Source: Haemophilus parainfluenzae (GTDB lineage Bacteria > Pseudomonadota > Gammaproteobacteria > Enterobacterales > Pasteurellaceae). From it: a stretch of DNA of 64,000 nt. A program made the position numbers and the translations under genes. Shown here in pieces: positions 17,196 through 25,844 of this stretch (its first letter is position 1; every line of letters starts with the position of its first letter). The stretch spans positions 1,364,501-1,428,500 of the forward strand of contig NZ_CP063117.1 in NCBI RefSeq assembly GCF_014931375.1, given 5' to 3'. The notes under the pieces were generated by a model. The model was not told the DNA's origin and searched no databases. It saw only the letters and a list, made by a program, of their open reading frames with translations.

Positions 17196-19463
17196 TCAGT
17201 TTTTATGCATAGCAATAACCGCCTGACCTAGACTGAGTCCGCCATCACCCATCGGTAGTTTATGCGCACTTAGTACATGGAATTCGCTCAAATTTTCTTT
17301 TAATAAGCGACGTAGCAGTTGGTTATGCATCACACCGCCAGATAATACGATGGTACGGCATTGGTATTTTCGTGCTTGGTTCGCAGCAAGTTCAGCAAAA
17401 CCTTGGGCGAGAGCATAGTGAAAGGCGAAGGCTTTATCTGCAAGAGGCGCCTGGTAATTCAACCAACTTTGCCAGAAATAAGCTAAATCCAGTTTATTGC
17501 CGATAAGTGGCATTTTTACTGGAATATTGACCGCACTTTGTGCTTGTGTTGCCAAAGATGAGGTATTTGCCAGTGCTTCTAAATGACAGGCAGCTTCGCC
17601 CTCCCAAGAAACAATGGTTGGTGCAATACCGAGAGCATAAGCTACGGCATCAAATAAACGACCGGCAGATGATATAGGTGGGCAATTGAGTCCACGTTCA
17701 ATGGCGTTGACTAATATTTGCCAATTCGGTTCGGTACAGGTTTTGGTGAGAATTTCTTGCCATTGTGGTACAAATTGATGCAGGTGAGCCAACCAGTTTC
17801 GCCAAGGTTGTTTAGCTGCAAGATCGCCACCTGGTAGAGCAACAGCCGGCAGACCACCTAAATATTGACTATGTTGATAGTCAACGAGTAGGCATTCGCC
17901 TCCCCAAAGTTGTCCATTTTCCCCCATGCCGATACCGTCTAGTGCAAGACCAATTACAGGTTCATTACAATGATGTTCGGCCATTACGCTGACAATATGA
18001 GCATGATGATGAAGTACTTCGATGGGGGGGATTTGTTGCTGTTCGGCAAGTTTTTTCCCGATAGAAGATGAAAAATAGCCAGGGTGAGCATCCACCGCGA
18101 TAATGTCTGGTTTAAATTGGTAAATCTGCTGAAATAATGCAAGGTTTTCACTTAATTGTGACCGCACTTGCTCATTTGCAGTATCACCAATATGTTGGCT
18201 CAGTACGGCTTTATTGTGACGTAGTAAGCAGAAGGTATTTTTCAGATCAGAACCCAACGCCAACACATTTTTTGTGCTTTGTGTTTCAAGTGGTATTTCA
18301 TCGGGCACATAGCCTCGAGCACGACGTAGTGTTTCTAATCCATCGAAGGCAACGCGAACAAGGCTATCATCAGCACGTTGTAGAATATCGCGATTGTGAC
18401 AAAGATAAAAATCCGCTAAATCAGCTAATTGTTCCACTGCATGTTCATTTTTCAATACAGGAGGTTGCCCACTGGCATTCGCAGAGGTCATCACGAGCGG
18501 ACGATTAATCGCGCGTAATAACAAATGTTGTAGTGGATTACTTGGAAGCATGACGCCGATTTCTTGCAAGTTAGGTGCGATGTTATCAGCAATATTGGGT
18601 ACTTTATGTTTTGCTAGCAGTACAATCGGTGCTGCACTGCTGGTTAGCAATTCTGTTTCTTGAGAACTCAAATCCTGTAAAAACTGCGGATCAGGCACCA
18701 TAATGGCTAATGGTTTTGTGGGACGATGTTTCCGTTGACGTAATAAATCAACCGTCTTTTGATTATTCGCATCACAGGCTAGATGGAAACCGCCTAAACC
18801 TTTAACCGCGACGATATGACCTTGTTGCAATAAAAGTGCGGTCTGTTTTAGTGCGGTTTCATGAGTAGCAAGCGTTTGTTCTCGATCTTGTAACCAGATA
18901 TGAGGGCCGCAGACCGAACAAGCATTGGGTTGAGCATGAAAACGACGATCAGCGGGATCTTTGTATTCTTTTTCACATTGTGGACAAAGCGGAAAAACAG
19001 ACATCGCCGTGTTTTTTCGGTCGTAAGGAATTGCCTTGATGATGGTAAAACGTGGGCCACAATGGGTACAATTGGTAAAGGGGTAGTGATAACGTCGATT
19101 GTTGGGATCGAATAAGTCAGCTAAACAATGTGGACAGGTCGCCGCATCGGGAATAATTTGCGTATCCATTTGATTATTTTCGCTTTCCCGGATAGTAAAG
19201 CTTGTTACTGTGGCGGAGTCAGGCCAATCTATGGCGCGCTGAGTAATGTCAGTAATTTGCGCTAGCGGTGGGAGTTTATTTTGTAGGTCGGATAAAAATT
19301 GCTCAAGTGCATTTGCTGGTGGAGAGACAAAACGAATTAACACGCCTTGTCCATCGTTATTTACATCTCCGTTTAACTTATATTGACTTGCTAGCAGCCA
19401 AACAAAAGGGCGAAATCCCACGCCCTGAACTTTTCCTTTTATGCGTAATTCGATCCCTTGCAT
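17196..19463 (-). CDS. hypF: Carbamoyltransferase HypF
   Basis: Makes the cyanide ligand precursor for the NiFe centre by transferring a carbamoyl group from carbamoyl phosphate, via an adenylate, to the C-terminal Cys of HypE. The 755 residues contain an acylphosphatase domain (KGKVQGVGFRPFVW, 9-22). Two zinc fingers follow (CPHCLADLFDP...CTHC and CPQCEKEY...CSVCG), then a YrdC-like domain (RQRKHRPTKPLAIMV) and a Kae1-like C-terminal domain (HHHAHIVSVMAEHH, VLSGGVMHN). It lies 13 bases downstream of hypC in one unit, divergent from the hyf operon. Confidence 0.97.
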   Translation of the reverse strand: MQGIELRIKGKVQGVGFRPFVWLLASQYKLNGDVNNDGQGVLIRFVSPPANALEQFLSDLQNKLPPLAQITDITQRAIDWPDSATVTSFTIRESENNQMDTQIIPDAATCPHCLADLFDPNNRRYHYPFTNCTHCGPRFTIIKAIPYDRKNTAMSVFPLCPQCEKEYKDPADRRFHAQPNACSVCGPHIWLQDREQTLATHETALKQTALLLQQGHIVAVKGLGGFHLACDANNQKTVDLLRQRKHRPTKPLAIMVPDPQFLQDLSSQETELLTSSAAPIVLLAKHKVPNIADNIAPNLQEIGVMLPSNPLQHLLLRAINRPLVMTSANASGQPPVLKNEHAVEQLADLADFYLCHNRDILQRADDSLVRVAFDGLETLRRARGYVPDEIPLETQSTKNVLALGSDLKNTFCLLRHNKAVLSQHIGDTANEQVRSQLSENLALFQQIYQFKPDIIAVDAHPGYFSSSIGKKLAEQQQIPPIEVLHHHAHIVSVMAEHHCNEPVIGLALDGIGMGENGQLWGGECLLVDYQHSQYLGGLPAVALPGGDLAAKQPWRNWLAHLHQFVPQWQEILTKTCTEPNWQILVNAIERGLNCPPISSAGRLFDAVAYALGIAPTIVSWEGEAACHLEALANTSSLATQAQSAVNIPVKMPLIGNKLDLAYFWQSWLNYQAPLADKAFAFHYALAQGFAELAANQARKYQCRTIVLSGGVMHNQLLRRLLKENLSEFHVLSAHKLPMGDGGLSLGQAVIAMHKN

Positions 19464-19476
19464 GACGCAGTCCTGT

Positions 19477-19752
19477 TTATTTTTGATTTAAGCCAAGAAA
19501 ATCGCCGACTTCGTGTTCTAGCTGACTCATGGCAATTAAAGCTTCTTGCGTTTGTTTGGCCTCTTCTTCATCGATAATTGTCATGGCAAAACCCACATGC
19601 ACGAGTACCCATTTACCAACCAGCGGTTTGGGGTCATCCTGACAAATTAATGAAATATTAACTTCTCTTTTAACACCACACACATCGACTACAGCAAGCT
19701 GTAATGCACTGTCTGCAACTTGAATAATTTGTCCTGGAATACCTAAACACAT
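19477..19752 (-). CDS. hypC: Hydrogenase maturation chaperone HypC
   Basis: A small protein of 91 residues that carries the Fe(CN)2CO unit with HypD and delivers it to the hydrogenase large subunit precursor. It begins MCLGIPGQI, so Cys2, the essential ligand, is present. The rest shows the OB-like pattern and the [19 protein letters not shown] signature. The E. coli paralogues are HypC and HybG; here it is the only copy in the window and so should serve hydrogenase-4. AAGGAC gives a good ribosome site. Confidence 0.95.
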   Translation of the reverse strand: MCLGIPGQIIQVADSALQLAVVDVCGVKREVNISLICQDDPKPLVGKWVLVHVGFAMTIIDEEEAKQTQEALIAMSQLEHEVGDFLGLNQK

Positions 19753-19787
19753 AATCTGTCCTTAGTTAGAATGTTTATGAGATAAAT

Positions 19788-19810
19788 CGTTTATTGTGTT
19801 TCAATAAACG
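19788..19810. repeat. 23-bp inverted repeat in the hypC leader
   Basis: CGTTTATTG (19788-19796) and CAATAAACG (19802-19810) form perfect 9-bp arms around TGTTT. It lies 36 bases upstream of the hypC start. It does not match the FNR spacing (TTG to CAA is too close), so it may bind another regulator or fold in the RNA. Confidence 0.6.
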
Positions 19811-19981
19811 TACTGTGAGTGTGAAATTTTATCATGTAAGCACCTAAATTTGTATAGCCATATTTTAAATAAGGCTACTGCATTTTTGTTTAAAGTCTGT
19901 TCACATTTTTAACATAAAATTATTATGTTTCACTGTTATTTAACAGGTGCATCAGAGTAATAGAAAAACAATGGAAATCTT

Positions 19982-19995
19982 TTGATCTTAATCAC
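19982..19995 (+). promoter_or_regulatory. FNR/CRP-like site upstream of hyfA
   Basis: TTGATCTTAATCAC matches the FNR consensus TTGAT-N4-ATCAA at 9 of 10 bases. With its flanks it also matches the CRP 16-mer at about 13 positions. A weak -10 (TTTACT, 20020-20025) places the site near -42, an activating class II position. Which regulator binds cannot be decided from sequence. Confidence 0.6.
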
Positions 19996-20032
19996 AAATT
20001 TTCGAATTAGTTCTTGAGCTTTACTTTTTTAC

Positions 20033-20050
20033 AGGAGTATCCTTACTCCT
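20033..20050 (+). promoter_or_regulatory. Hairpin in the hyfA leader
   Basis: AGGAGTA (20033-20039) pairs perfectly with TACTCCT (20044-20050) around TCCT. No T-run follows, so it is not a terminator. It may stabilise the transcript 5' end. Confidence 0.45.
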
Positions 20051-20098
20051 AGAGTGGTTATTGTAAAAAACGTTATTTACATACAAGGAGGGGAATGT

Positions 20099-20698
20099 AT
20101 GAATCGTTTTGTAATCGGTGATCCGAAGGATTGCATTGGATGCAACACCTGTATGGCCGCTTGTAGTGAAGTGCATAAAGCTTTCGGATTACAATCTTTC
20201 CCACGCTTACAAGTCATGCGTAATGACGATGTAACCGTGCCAATTCTCTGTCGTCATTGCGATGATTCACCATGTGCTACTGTGTGTCCGGTGCACGCAA
20301 TCACACATATCAATGACACTATTCAACTTAACGAAAGTCTCTGTATCGGTTGTAAACTTTGTGGTATTGCTTGCCCATTCGGTGCAATTACCCAACATGG
20401 TTCTGCACCGATTGACGCACCAACCTATTATGAAGGATTCTCCTTCACTGATGCGGTAAAACGAGATATTCGTACTGCACCAGATAATACGGATTTACAC
20501 AATATGTTGGCATGGCAACCAGGTGTGAAAGCCATTGCGGTGAAATGCGATCTTTGCTATTTCCGTGAAGATGGTCCGGCTTGTGTGCAAACCTGCCCGA
20601 CCAAAACGTTATTTATTATTAGTGATGAGAGTATCAAGCAGGCTAACGAAAGAAAACGTGAAATGGCCATGGTTTCTTCGCCTGCTATCCCAAGATAA
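20099..20698 (+). CDS. hyfA: Hydrogenase-4 iron-sulfur subunit HyfA (HycB-like)
   Basis: The ferredoxin-like link between formate dehydrogenase FdhF and the membrane hydrogenase. The ATG at 20099 has a near-perfect ribosome site (AAGGAGGGG) and gives 199 residues; an in-frame GTG at 20054 is upstream but has no such site. Four four-Cys clusters can be seen: CIGCNTCMAAC, CRHCDDSPCATVC, CIGCKLCGIAC and CDLCYFREDGPACVQTC, consistent with four [4Fe-4S] centres. It is the first gene of the hyf operon, as in E. coli hyfABCDEFGHIJ. HycB and HyfA are close paralogues; the name follows the hyfDEF neighbours. Confidence 0.93.
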   Translation: MNRFVIGDPKDCIGCNTCMAACSEVHKAFGLQSFPRLQVMRNDDVTVPILCRHCDDSPCATVCPVHAITHINDTIQLNESLCIGCKLCGIACPFGAITQHGSAPIDAPTYYEGFSFTDAVKRDIRTAPDNTDLHNMLAWQPGVKAIAVKCDLCYFREDGPACVQTCPTKTLFIISDESIKQANERKREMAMVSSPAIPR

Positions 20699-20734
20699 TT
20701 AGTGTGTTTAACTTGTAATCAATGGAGTGATATT

Positions 20735-22756
20735 ATGAGTTTACCAATCAATTTACTCATCACGACCCTGTTGATTTATGTCGTAGGTGCGTTTATTTCG
20801 CTCGCAGTGAGACGAAACGAACAACTTTCAATCAATATATCCGGCGTGACCGGTGTACTTGCTGGAGTGTTAGGTATTGTTGCCTGCATCCCCGTTCTGA
20901 TCAGCAGCGACACAGTCGTTGATGTTTTCAAAACCCCATTTGAATTTGCCTCGTTCTCCATCCGTATTGACGGATTGGCGGCGTTTATGGTGTGTGTTAT
21001 TTCTTTATTAGTGATTGTGACTGCACTTTATTCTTTCTCATATGTAAAAGAATATAAAGGTAAAGGCGCAGGTTCTATGGGCTTTTTTATGAATTTATTT
21101 ATCGCTTCCATGGTTGCGTTAGTCACCAGCGATAATGCGTTCTACTTCCTTGTATTCTTTGAAATGATGTCATTGGCATCTTATTTCTTAGTCCTTACCG
21201 AACAAGATGATAATGCCGTAAATGCAGGCTTGCTTTATTTCTTTATTGCGCATGCCGGTTCGGTATTAATTATGATCGCCTTCTTCATTTTCTACTGCTA
21301 TGCCGGTAGCTTTGAATTTAGCGCATTCCGTCAAACTACTTTACCGGCACCGCTTGCCTTTACCGCCTTTATTTTGGCATTTTTAGGTTTTGGTGCCAAA
21401 GCAGGGATGATTCCATTACATAGCTGGTTACCAAAAGCTCACCCAGCTGCACCTTCTCATGCCTCAGCGATGATGTCTGGAGTGATGGTAAAAATTGGTA
21501 TTTTCGGGATCATTAAAGTAGGTGTTGATCTTCTCGGTTCTACCAATGTTTGGTATGGCGTTATCGTACTTGGTTTCGGTGCAGTATCTTCCGTACTCGG
21601 CGTACTTTATGCCTTGGCAGAACATGACATCAAAAAACTCTTGGCTTATCACACGGTAGAAAATATCGGCATCATTATGATGGGTGTAGGCGTTGGTATG
21701 ATTGGTATCGCGACACATCATCCAGTATTAGCAACCGTGGGCTTACTTGGTGGGTTATACCACTTACTTAACCATGCTGTATTCAAAGGCTTATTATTCT
21801 TAGGTGCAGGCTCTGTAATGTATCGTTTGCATACTAAAGACATGGACTTAATGGGTGGCTTAGGCAAACTTATGCCTTACACTGCGTTCTGTTTCTTAAT
21901 TGGTACCATGGCGATTTCTGCATTGCCACCATTTAATGGTTTCGTCAGTGAATGGTTTACTTATCAATCCTTGTTCACATTAAGCCAAAGTGATGACTTC
22001 GTATTAAAACTTGCCGGTCCAATTGCCATCATTATGTTGGCATTAACGGGTGCGTTAGCAGCACTTTGTTTCGTGAAAGTGTACGGTATCAGTTTCGGTG
22101 GTGCACCGCGTAGCGAAAAAGCAGCCAATGCACGTGAAGTGCCAAAACCAATGGTGATTGCCATGGCGGTATTAGCGTTATGTTGTGTGTTGCTCGGTGT
22201 TGGCGCATCTGTTGTAACGCCAATAATTGCGAAAATTTCGACCGCACTTGCTCATAGCGAACCGCTAATGTTGGCTCAAAATGGCGTGGTGGTCGCACAA
22301 GCTGAACCGCATACCGCGCTTTCAACACCGATGGTGACTATCATGCTATTGGCATTCTTCTTCTTGCCATTTAGTTTTTACGCCTTCACCAAAAATCAAC
22401 GTTTATCCGATCGTGCAAAAGGCAATCCATGGGCTTGTGGTTATGCTTATGAACAAGATATGGCGGCCTCTGCAGGTAGTTTCACTCGTCAGTTGCGTAC
22501 GATTTTCAAATCACTTTATACCTTGCGCGAAGTGTTGGATCCCGCACCTTTAGGTGATAAAGGTATCCAAGCGGTAATTAAAGGTGCAACAAAAGCTGAA
22601 CCTTTCTGGGAAGAAAAAATGACGATGCCAATCGCTCGTTTTATTCCTTGGTTAGGAACTAAAATTCAATGGTTGCAACAAGGTGATTTCCGTGTGTACT
22701 GTGTGTACTTCGTGATTGCCTTGGTGGCAATACTACTTTCCATTGCGTTGATGTAG
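20735..22756 (+). CDS. hyfB: Hydrogenase-4 membrane subunit HyfB (NuoL-like)
   Basis: A 673-residue integral membrane protein (E. coli HyfB is 672) of the complex-I NuoL/M/N family with about 15-16 helices. The antiporter-type core contains AKAGMIPLHSWLPKAHPAAPSHASAMMSGVMVK and the KLLAYHTVENIG stretch, with the Lys and Glu residues associated with proton pumping. The ATG at 20735 with GGAGTG is preferred to a GTG at 20702. It probably forms part of the ion-translocating arm with HyfD and HyfF. A USS is embedded near codon 510. Confidence 0.95.
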   Translation: MSLPINLLITTLLIYVVGAFISLAVRRNEQLSINISGVTGVLAGVLGIVACIPVLISSDTVVDVFKTPFEFASFSIRIDGLAAFMVCVISLLVIVTALYSFSYVKEYKGKGAGSMGFFMNLFIASMVALVTSDNAFYFLVFFEMMSLASYFLVLTEQDDNAVNAGLLYFFIAHAGSVLIMIAFFIFYCYAGSFEFSAFRQTTLPAPLAFTAFILAFLGFGAKAGMIPLHSWLPKAHPAAPSHASAMMSGVMVKIGIFGIIKVGVDLLGSTNVWYGVIVLGFGAVSSVLGVLYALAEHDIKKLLAYHTVENIGIIMMGVGVGMIGIATHHPVLATVGLLGGLYHLLNHAVFKGLLFLGAGSVMYRLHTKDMDLMGGLGKLMPYTAFCFLIGTMAISALPPFNGFVSEWFTYQSLFTLSQSDDFVLKLAGPIAIIMLALTGALAALCFVKVYGISFGGAPRSEKAANAREVPKPMVIAMAVLALCCVLLGVGASVVTPIIAKISTALAHSEPLMLAQNGVVVAQAEPHTALSTPMVTIMLLAFFFLPFSFYAFTKNQRLSDRAKGNPWACGYAYEQDMAASAGSFTRQLRTIFKSLYTLREVLDPAPLGDKGIQAVIKGATKAEPFWEEKMTMPIARFIPWLGTKIQWLQQGDFRVYCVYFVIALVAILLSIALM

Positions 22757-22766
22757 GAGGTTGAAG

Positions 22767-23729
22767 ATGATTACGTTACCTTCAGAAATTGCAACATCTG
22801 CCGGAATGTTTGTTTTTGCCATTGTGCAAGCCTTGATTTTGCTTGCCCTTGCACCGTTATTTTCCGGTATTTCACGTATGATCCGTGCTCGTATTCAATC
22901 TCGTCGGGGTCCTGGCGTGTTACAAGATTATCGTGACATTGCAAAATTAATGAAACGTCAAAACATTTGGCCAGACAATGCGGGGTGGGTTTCTAAAGCG
23001 ATGCCTTATGTGCTAATTAGCACAGTGATGGTGGTTGCCATGAGTTTGCCTTTATTTACTCGTGTTGCACCATTTGGAGCTGGCAGTGATTTAATCACCG
23101 TGATTTACTTATTCGCCTTGTTCCGTTTCTTCTTTTCAATTGCGGGTTTGGATTCAAACAGCACATTCTCAAGTTTAGGAGCAAGTCGTGAAGTCACATT
23201 AGGTGTCTTGGTAGAGCCAATTCTCATGTTGGCATTCCTTGTCATTGCGTTAATTGCCGGTTCAACCAATTTTGCGGTTATCGGTAATGCACTTTCCGAT
23301 AACACTTGGCAATATCCAATTGCGACAGTGATTGCTATCGCTGCAGCATTCTTCGCCGTATTTATTGAAATGGGTAAAATTCCATTTGATTTGGCGGAAG
23401 CGGAACAAGAATTACAAGAAGGTCCATTGACAGAATACTCTGGTCCAGCACTCGCCTTATTAAAAGTCGGCTTAAGCTTAAAATCTATGGTTGTAGCATC
23501 TATCTTTGTGAGTGTGTTGCTTCCTTTCGGTATCCCGACAGAGATGAGCTTAAGTGCGGTCATTTTAGGTGGCATTTTATTCTTCGTGAAATTATTAGTG
23601 GTGTTCGTATTGGCTTGTGTTTTTGAGAACACACTTTCTCGTACCCGCTTTATGTTAACAGGACGTTTAACCGTGGTCGGCTTCGGCATTTCTGTGTTGG
23701 CGTTTGTATTTTACTTCACTGGGTTGTAA
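22767..23729 (+). CDS. hyfC: Hydrogenase-4 membrane subunit HyfC (NuoH-like)
   Basis: A 320-residue membrane protein homologous to HycD and complex-I NuoH, anchoring the hydrogenase module. It shows the family motif RIQSRRGPGVLQDYRDIAKL near the N-terminus. A loop, EMGKIPFDLAEAEQELQEGPLTEYSG, carries the conserved acidic residues of the quinone-site/E-channel equivalent. There are about eight helices. The ATG at 22767 follows AGGAGG by 7 bases, while a TTG at 22761 lies in the ribosome site spacer and is rejected as a start. Eleven bases separate its stop from hyfD. Confidence 0.95.
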   Translation: MITLPSEIATSAGMFVFAIVQALILLALAPLFSGISRMIRARIQSRRGPGVLQDYRDIAKLMKRQNIWPDNAGWVSKAMPYVLISTVMVVAMSLPLFTRVAPFGAGSDLITVIYLFALFRFFFSIAGLDSNSTFSSLGASREVTLGVLVEPILMLAFLVIALIAGSTNFAVIGNALSDNTWQYPIATVIAIAAAFFAVFIEMGKIPFDLAEAEQELQEGPLTEYSGPALALLKVGLSLKSMVVASIFVSVLLPFGIPTEMSLSAVILGGILFFVKLLVVFVLACVFENTLSRTRFMLTGRLTVVGFGISVLAFVFYFTGL

Positions 23730-23740
23730 GGAGGACAAAT

Positions 23741-25186
23741 ATGGAACGTTTAGCTCTGATTACAATCATTTTACCTTTCGTAGGGGCGTTTATTGTCGGT
23801 TTGAATAAAAAACATTTTGCTCAAATTGCCACAGTATTTGCTGCGCTTGCTACGCTGGGAACCTTGTTAGTCGCAGGACAATGGTTTGCCGATGGTCATC
23901 AAAGCGTCACTTATGACATCGTCGCTTTTGATAAAACCGCGATCTTTGGTGTAACGCTTGATGCAGTCAGTACATTAATTGCCTTTGCCGTTGTGGCCTT
24001 AGGTTTCTTAATCTGCTTATATTCTTGTGGTTACTTAACTGATAAAAACCGTGAACACCCACATAATGGGTTACCACGTTTTTATGCATTCTTGCTGATT
24101 TTTATCGGTGCCATGGCAGGCTTGGTGTATTCCTCAACTTTAGCAGGACAATTATTGTTCTTCGAAATTACCGGGGGATGTTCTTGGGCATTGATCAGTT
24201 ATTATCAAACACCAAAAGCCCAAGCCGCCGCAATGAAAGCCTTGATTATTACCCACGTGGGTGCAATCGGGTTATATATTGCTGCAGCCTATTTGTTCAG
24301 CCAATCAGGTACTTTCTCTATCACAGCGTTAGAACATTTAGATCCGAGTGCGAAAACCATCGTATTATTCGGTGTGATGTTTGCAGCGTGGGGTAAATCA
24401 GCACAATTACCAATGCAAATTTGGTTACCGAATGCGATGGAAGCACCAACACCGGTGAGTGCGTATTTGCACGCCGCATCAATGGTAAAAGTTGGGGTCT
24501 ATATTTTCGCTCGCTCTGTTATGTCTGCTGGTGAGATTCCACATATTGTGGGCGAAGTCGGCATCATTATGGCGATGATTACCTTAATTTATGGCTTCTT
24601 GATGTACTTGCCACAAACTGACTTAAAACGTTTATTGGCGTACTCAACTATTACCCAACTTTCTTATATTTTCATTGGGATTTCTCTTGCTGCATTAGGC
24701 TCTAAATTGGCCTTTGTGGCAGCAATTAGTTACATCTTTAACCATGCTTTCGCGAAAAGCTTATTCTTCTTAGTTGCTGGTTCATTAAGTTATGCGACAG
24801 GAACTCGTTCTATGCCATTACTACAAGGCATTATGCGTACAATGCCCGTGGTCGGTGCAGGATTTGGCGTAGCCGCGTTAGCGATTGCCGGGGTGCCGCC
24901 GTTTAATGGATTCTTCAGTAAATATCCATTATTTGCGGCCGGATTTGAGTTAGGCCAAGAGTACGGTTGGATCACTTGGTTGATGGTGCTTGCTTTAGTT
25001 GAATCTACCGCGACATTCGTATGGTTATTATATAAATTCGGACAATGTGTCATCGGTAAACCATCAGAAGCAGTTGTCAATGCACAACCTATACCATTCT
25101 CTATGCGTTTTGTGTTAGTTGTATTAATGGTAATGTCCGTGGTGTCCAGTTTTATCGCCGCATATTGGTTAGGTTTGGCTGGTTAG
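23741..25186 (+). CDS. hyfD: Hydrogenase-4 membrane subunit HyfD (NuoL/M/N-like)
   Basis: One of the extra antiporter-like subunits that distinguish hydrogenase-4 (hyf) from hydrogenase-3 (hyc). The 481 residues match E. coli HyfD (479). Conserved elements are AAWGKSAQLPMQIWLPNAMEAPTPVSAYLHAASMVKVG and DLKRLLAYSTITQLSYI, holding the pump-type Lys and His residues. About 14 helices. A strong ribosome site (TAAGGAGG) precedes the ATG. Its presence suggests that this formate hydrogenlyase is built for additional ion pumping, although net energy gain is not proven for the family. Confidence 0.95.
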   Translation: MERLALITIILPFVGAFIVGLNKKHFAQIATVFAALATLGTLLVAGQWFADGHQSVTYDIVAFDKTAIFGVTLDAVSTLIAFAVVALGFLICLYSCGYLTDKNREHPHNGLPRFYAFLLIFIGAMAGLVYSSTLAGQLLFFEITGGCSWALISYYQTPKAQAAAMKALIITHVGAIGLYIAAAYLFSQSGTFSITALEHLDPSAKTIVLFGVMFAAWGKSAQLPMQIWLPNAMEAPTPVSAYLHAASMVKVGVYIFARSVMSAGEIPHIVGEVGIIMAMITLIYGFLMYLPQTDLKRLLAYSTITQLSYIFIGISLAALGSKLAFVAAISYIFNHAFAKSLFFLVAGSLSYATGTRSMPLLQGIMRTMPVVGAGFGVAALAIAGVPPFNGFFSKYPLFAAGFELGQEYGWITWLMVLALVESTATFVWLLYKFGQCVIGKPSEAVVNAQPIPFSMRFVLVVLMVMSVVSSFIAAYWLGLAG

Positions 25187-25201
25187 GTTAAGGAGGAATC
25201 T

Positions 25202-25840
25202 ATGTTAATGATAAATGGACTTGCGTGTTTACTCATTATTACCTCTCTTTGCGTAATTATGGTTCGAACCGCCAAAAAAGCTGCATTGTTTTACAGTTTG
25301 CAATCGTTGGTGTTGGTATTACTGTTTGTCTATCTTGCCAATGAAATGCAAGCCCATGAACTTTACATGTGGTCAATCAGCGCATTTATTACCAAAGTGG
25401 TTTTGGTACCAGCGATTTTAATCTATGCGATGAAAAAAGTTGATGAAAGTCAAACTCCAGCAGGAATAAATGTCGCTTGGTTGATCCCGATCACAGCAGT
25501 GATAGTGACATTGTGCTACTTTGTTGTTGTCCCAATCGATTTGCCATTGGTTGCACATCTTAAACCGGCATTATCAGTGTCATTAAGTCACTTCTTATTA
25601 GGTTTAGTGTGCATTGTTAGCCAACGCAATATCGTAAAACAAGTATTCGGTTATTGTTTGATGGAAAACGGTTCTCATCTCACATTAGCCTTATTGGCAA
25701 ATAAAGCACCTGAGTTAGTGGAAATCGGAATTGCCACAGATGCTATCTTTGCCGTCATCATAATGGTGGTGTTGGTAAACAAAATTTACCGTACATTCCA
25801 TTCATTAGATGCAAAACAACTTATGAGTTTGAAGGGGTAA
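25202..25840 (+). CDS. hyfE: Hydrogenase-4 membrane subunit HyfE (NuoK-like)
   Basis: A 212-residue membrane protein (E. coli HyfE 216) with about seven helices. It belongs to the NuoK/MrpC-like group and occurs only in the hyf-type complex. The C-terminal stretch GYCLMENGSHLTLALLANKAPELVEIGIATDAIFAVIIM contains the conserved acidic residues in a helix. It is tightly packed between hyfD and hyfF (15 and 4 bases), with ribosome site AAGGAGG. Confidence 0.93.
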   Translation: MLMINGLACLLIITSLCVIMVRTAKKAALFYSLQSLVLVLLFVYLANEMQAHELYMWSISAFITKVVLVPAILIYAMKKVDESQTPAGINVAWLIPITAVIVTLCYFVVVPIDLPLVAHLKPALSVSLSHFLLGLVCIVSQRNIVKQVFGYCLMENGSHLTLALLANKAPELVEIGIATDAIFAVIIMVVLVNKIYRTFHSLDAKQLMSLKG

Positions 25841-25844
25841 CGCT

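Larger units (their letters stand above)
19753..20098. other. Divergent hypC-hyfA control region (346 bp)
   Basis: An AT-rich regulatory gap between the two divergent hydrogenase units. It contains a 23-bp inverted repeat near hypC, an FNR/CRP-like site and a leader hairpin before hyfA (all listed). No sigma-54 promoter (TGGCAC-N5-TTGC) was found on either strand. Confidence 0.75.

Noticed and set aside
19753..20098. Sigma-54 promoter for hyf or hypC
   Set aside because: No TGGCAC-N5-TTGC pattern with the required -24/-12 spacing was found on either strand.
23105..23689. 194-codon antisense open frame in hyfC
   Set aside because: It lies opposite a well-conserved membrane subunit; its composition is that of a shadow of hydrophobic codons.
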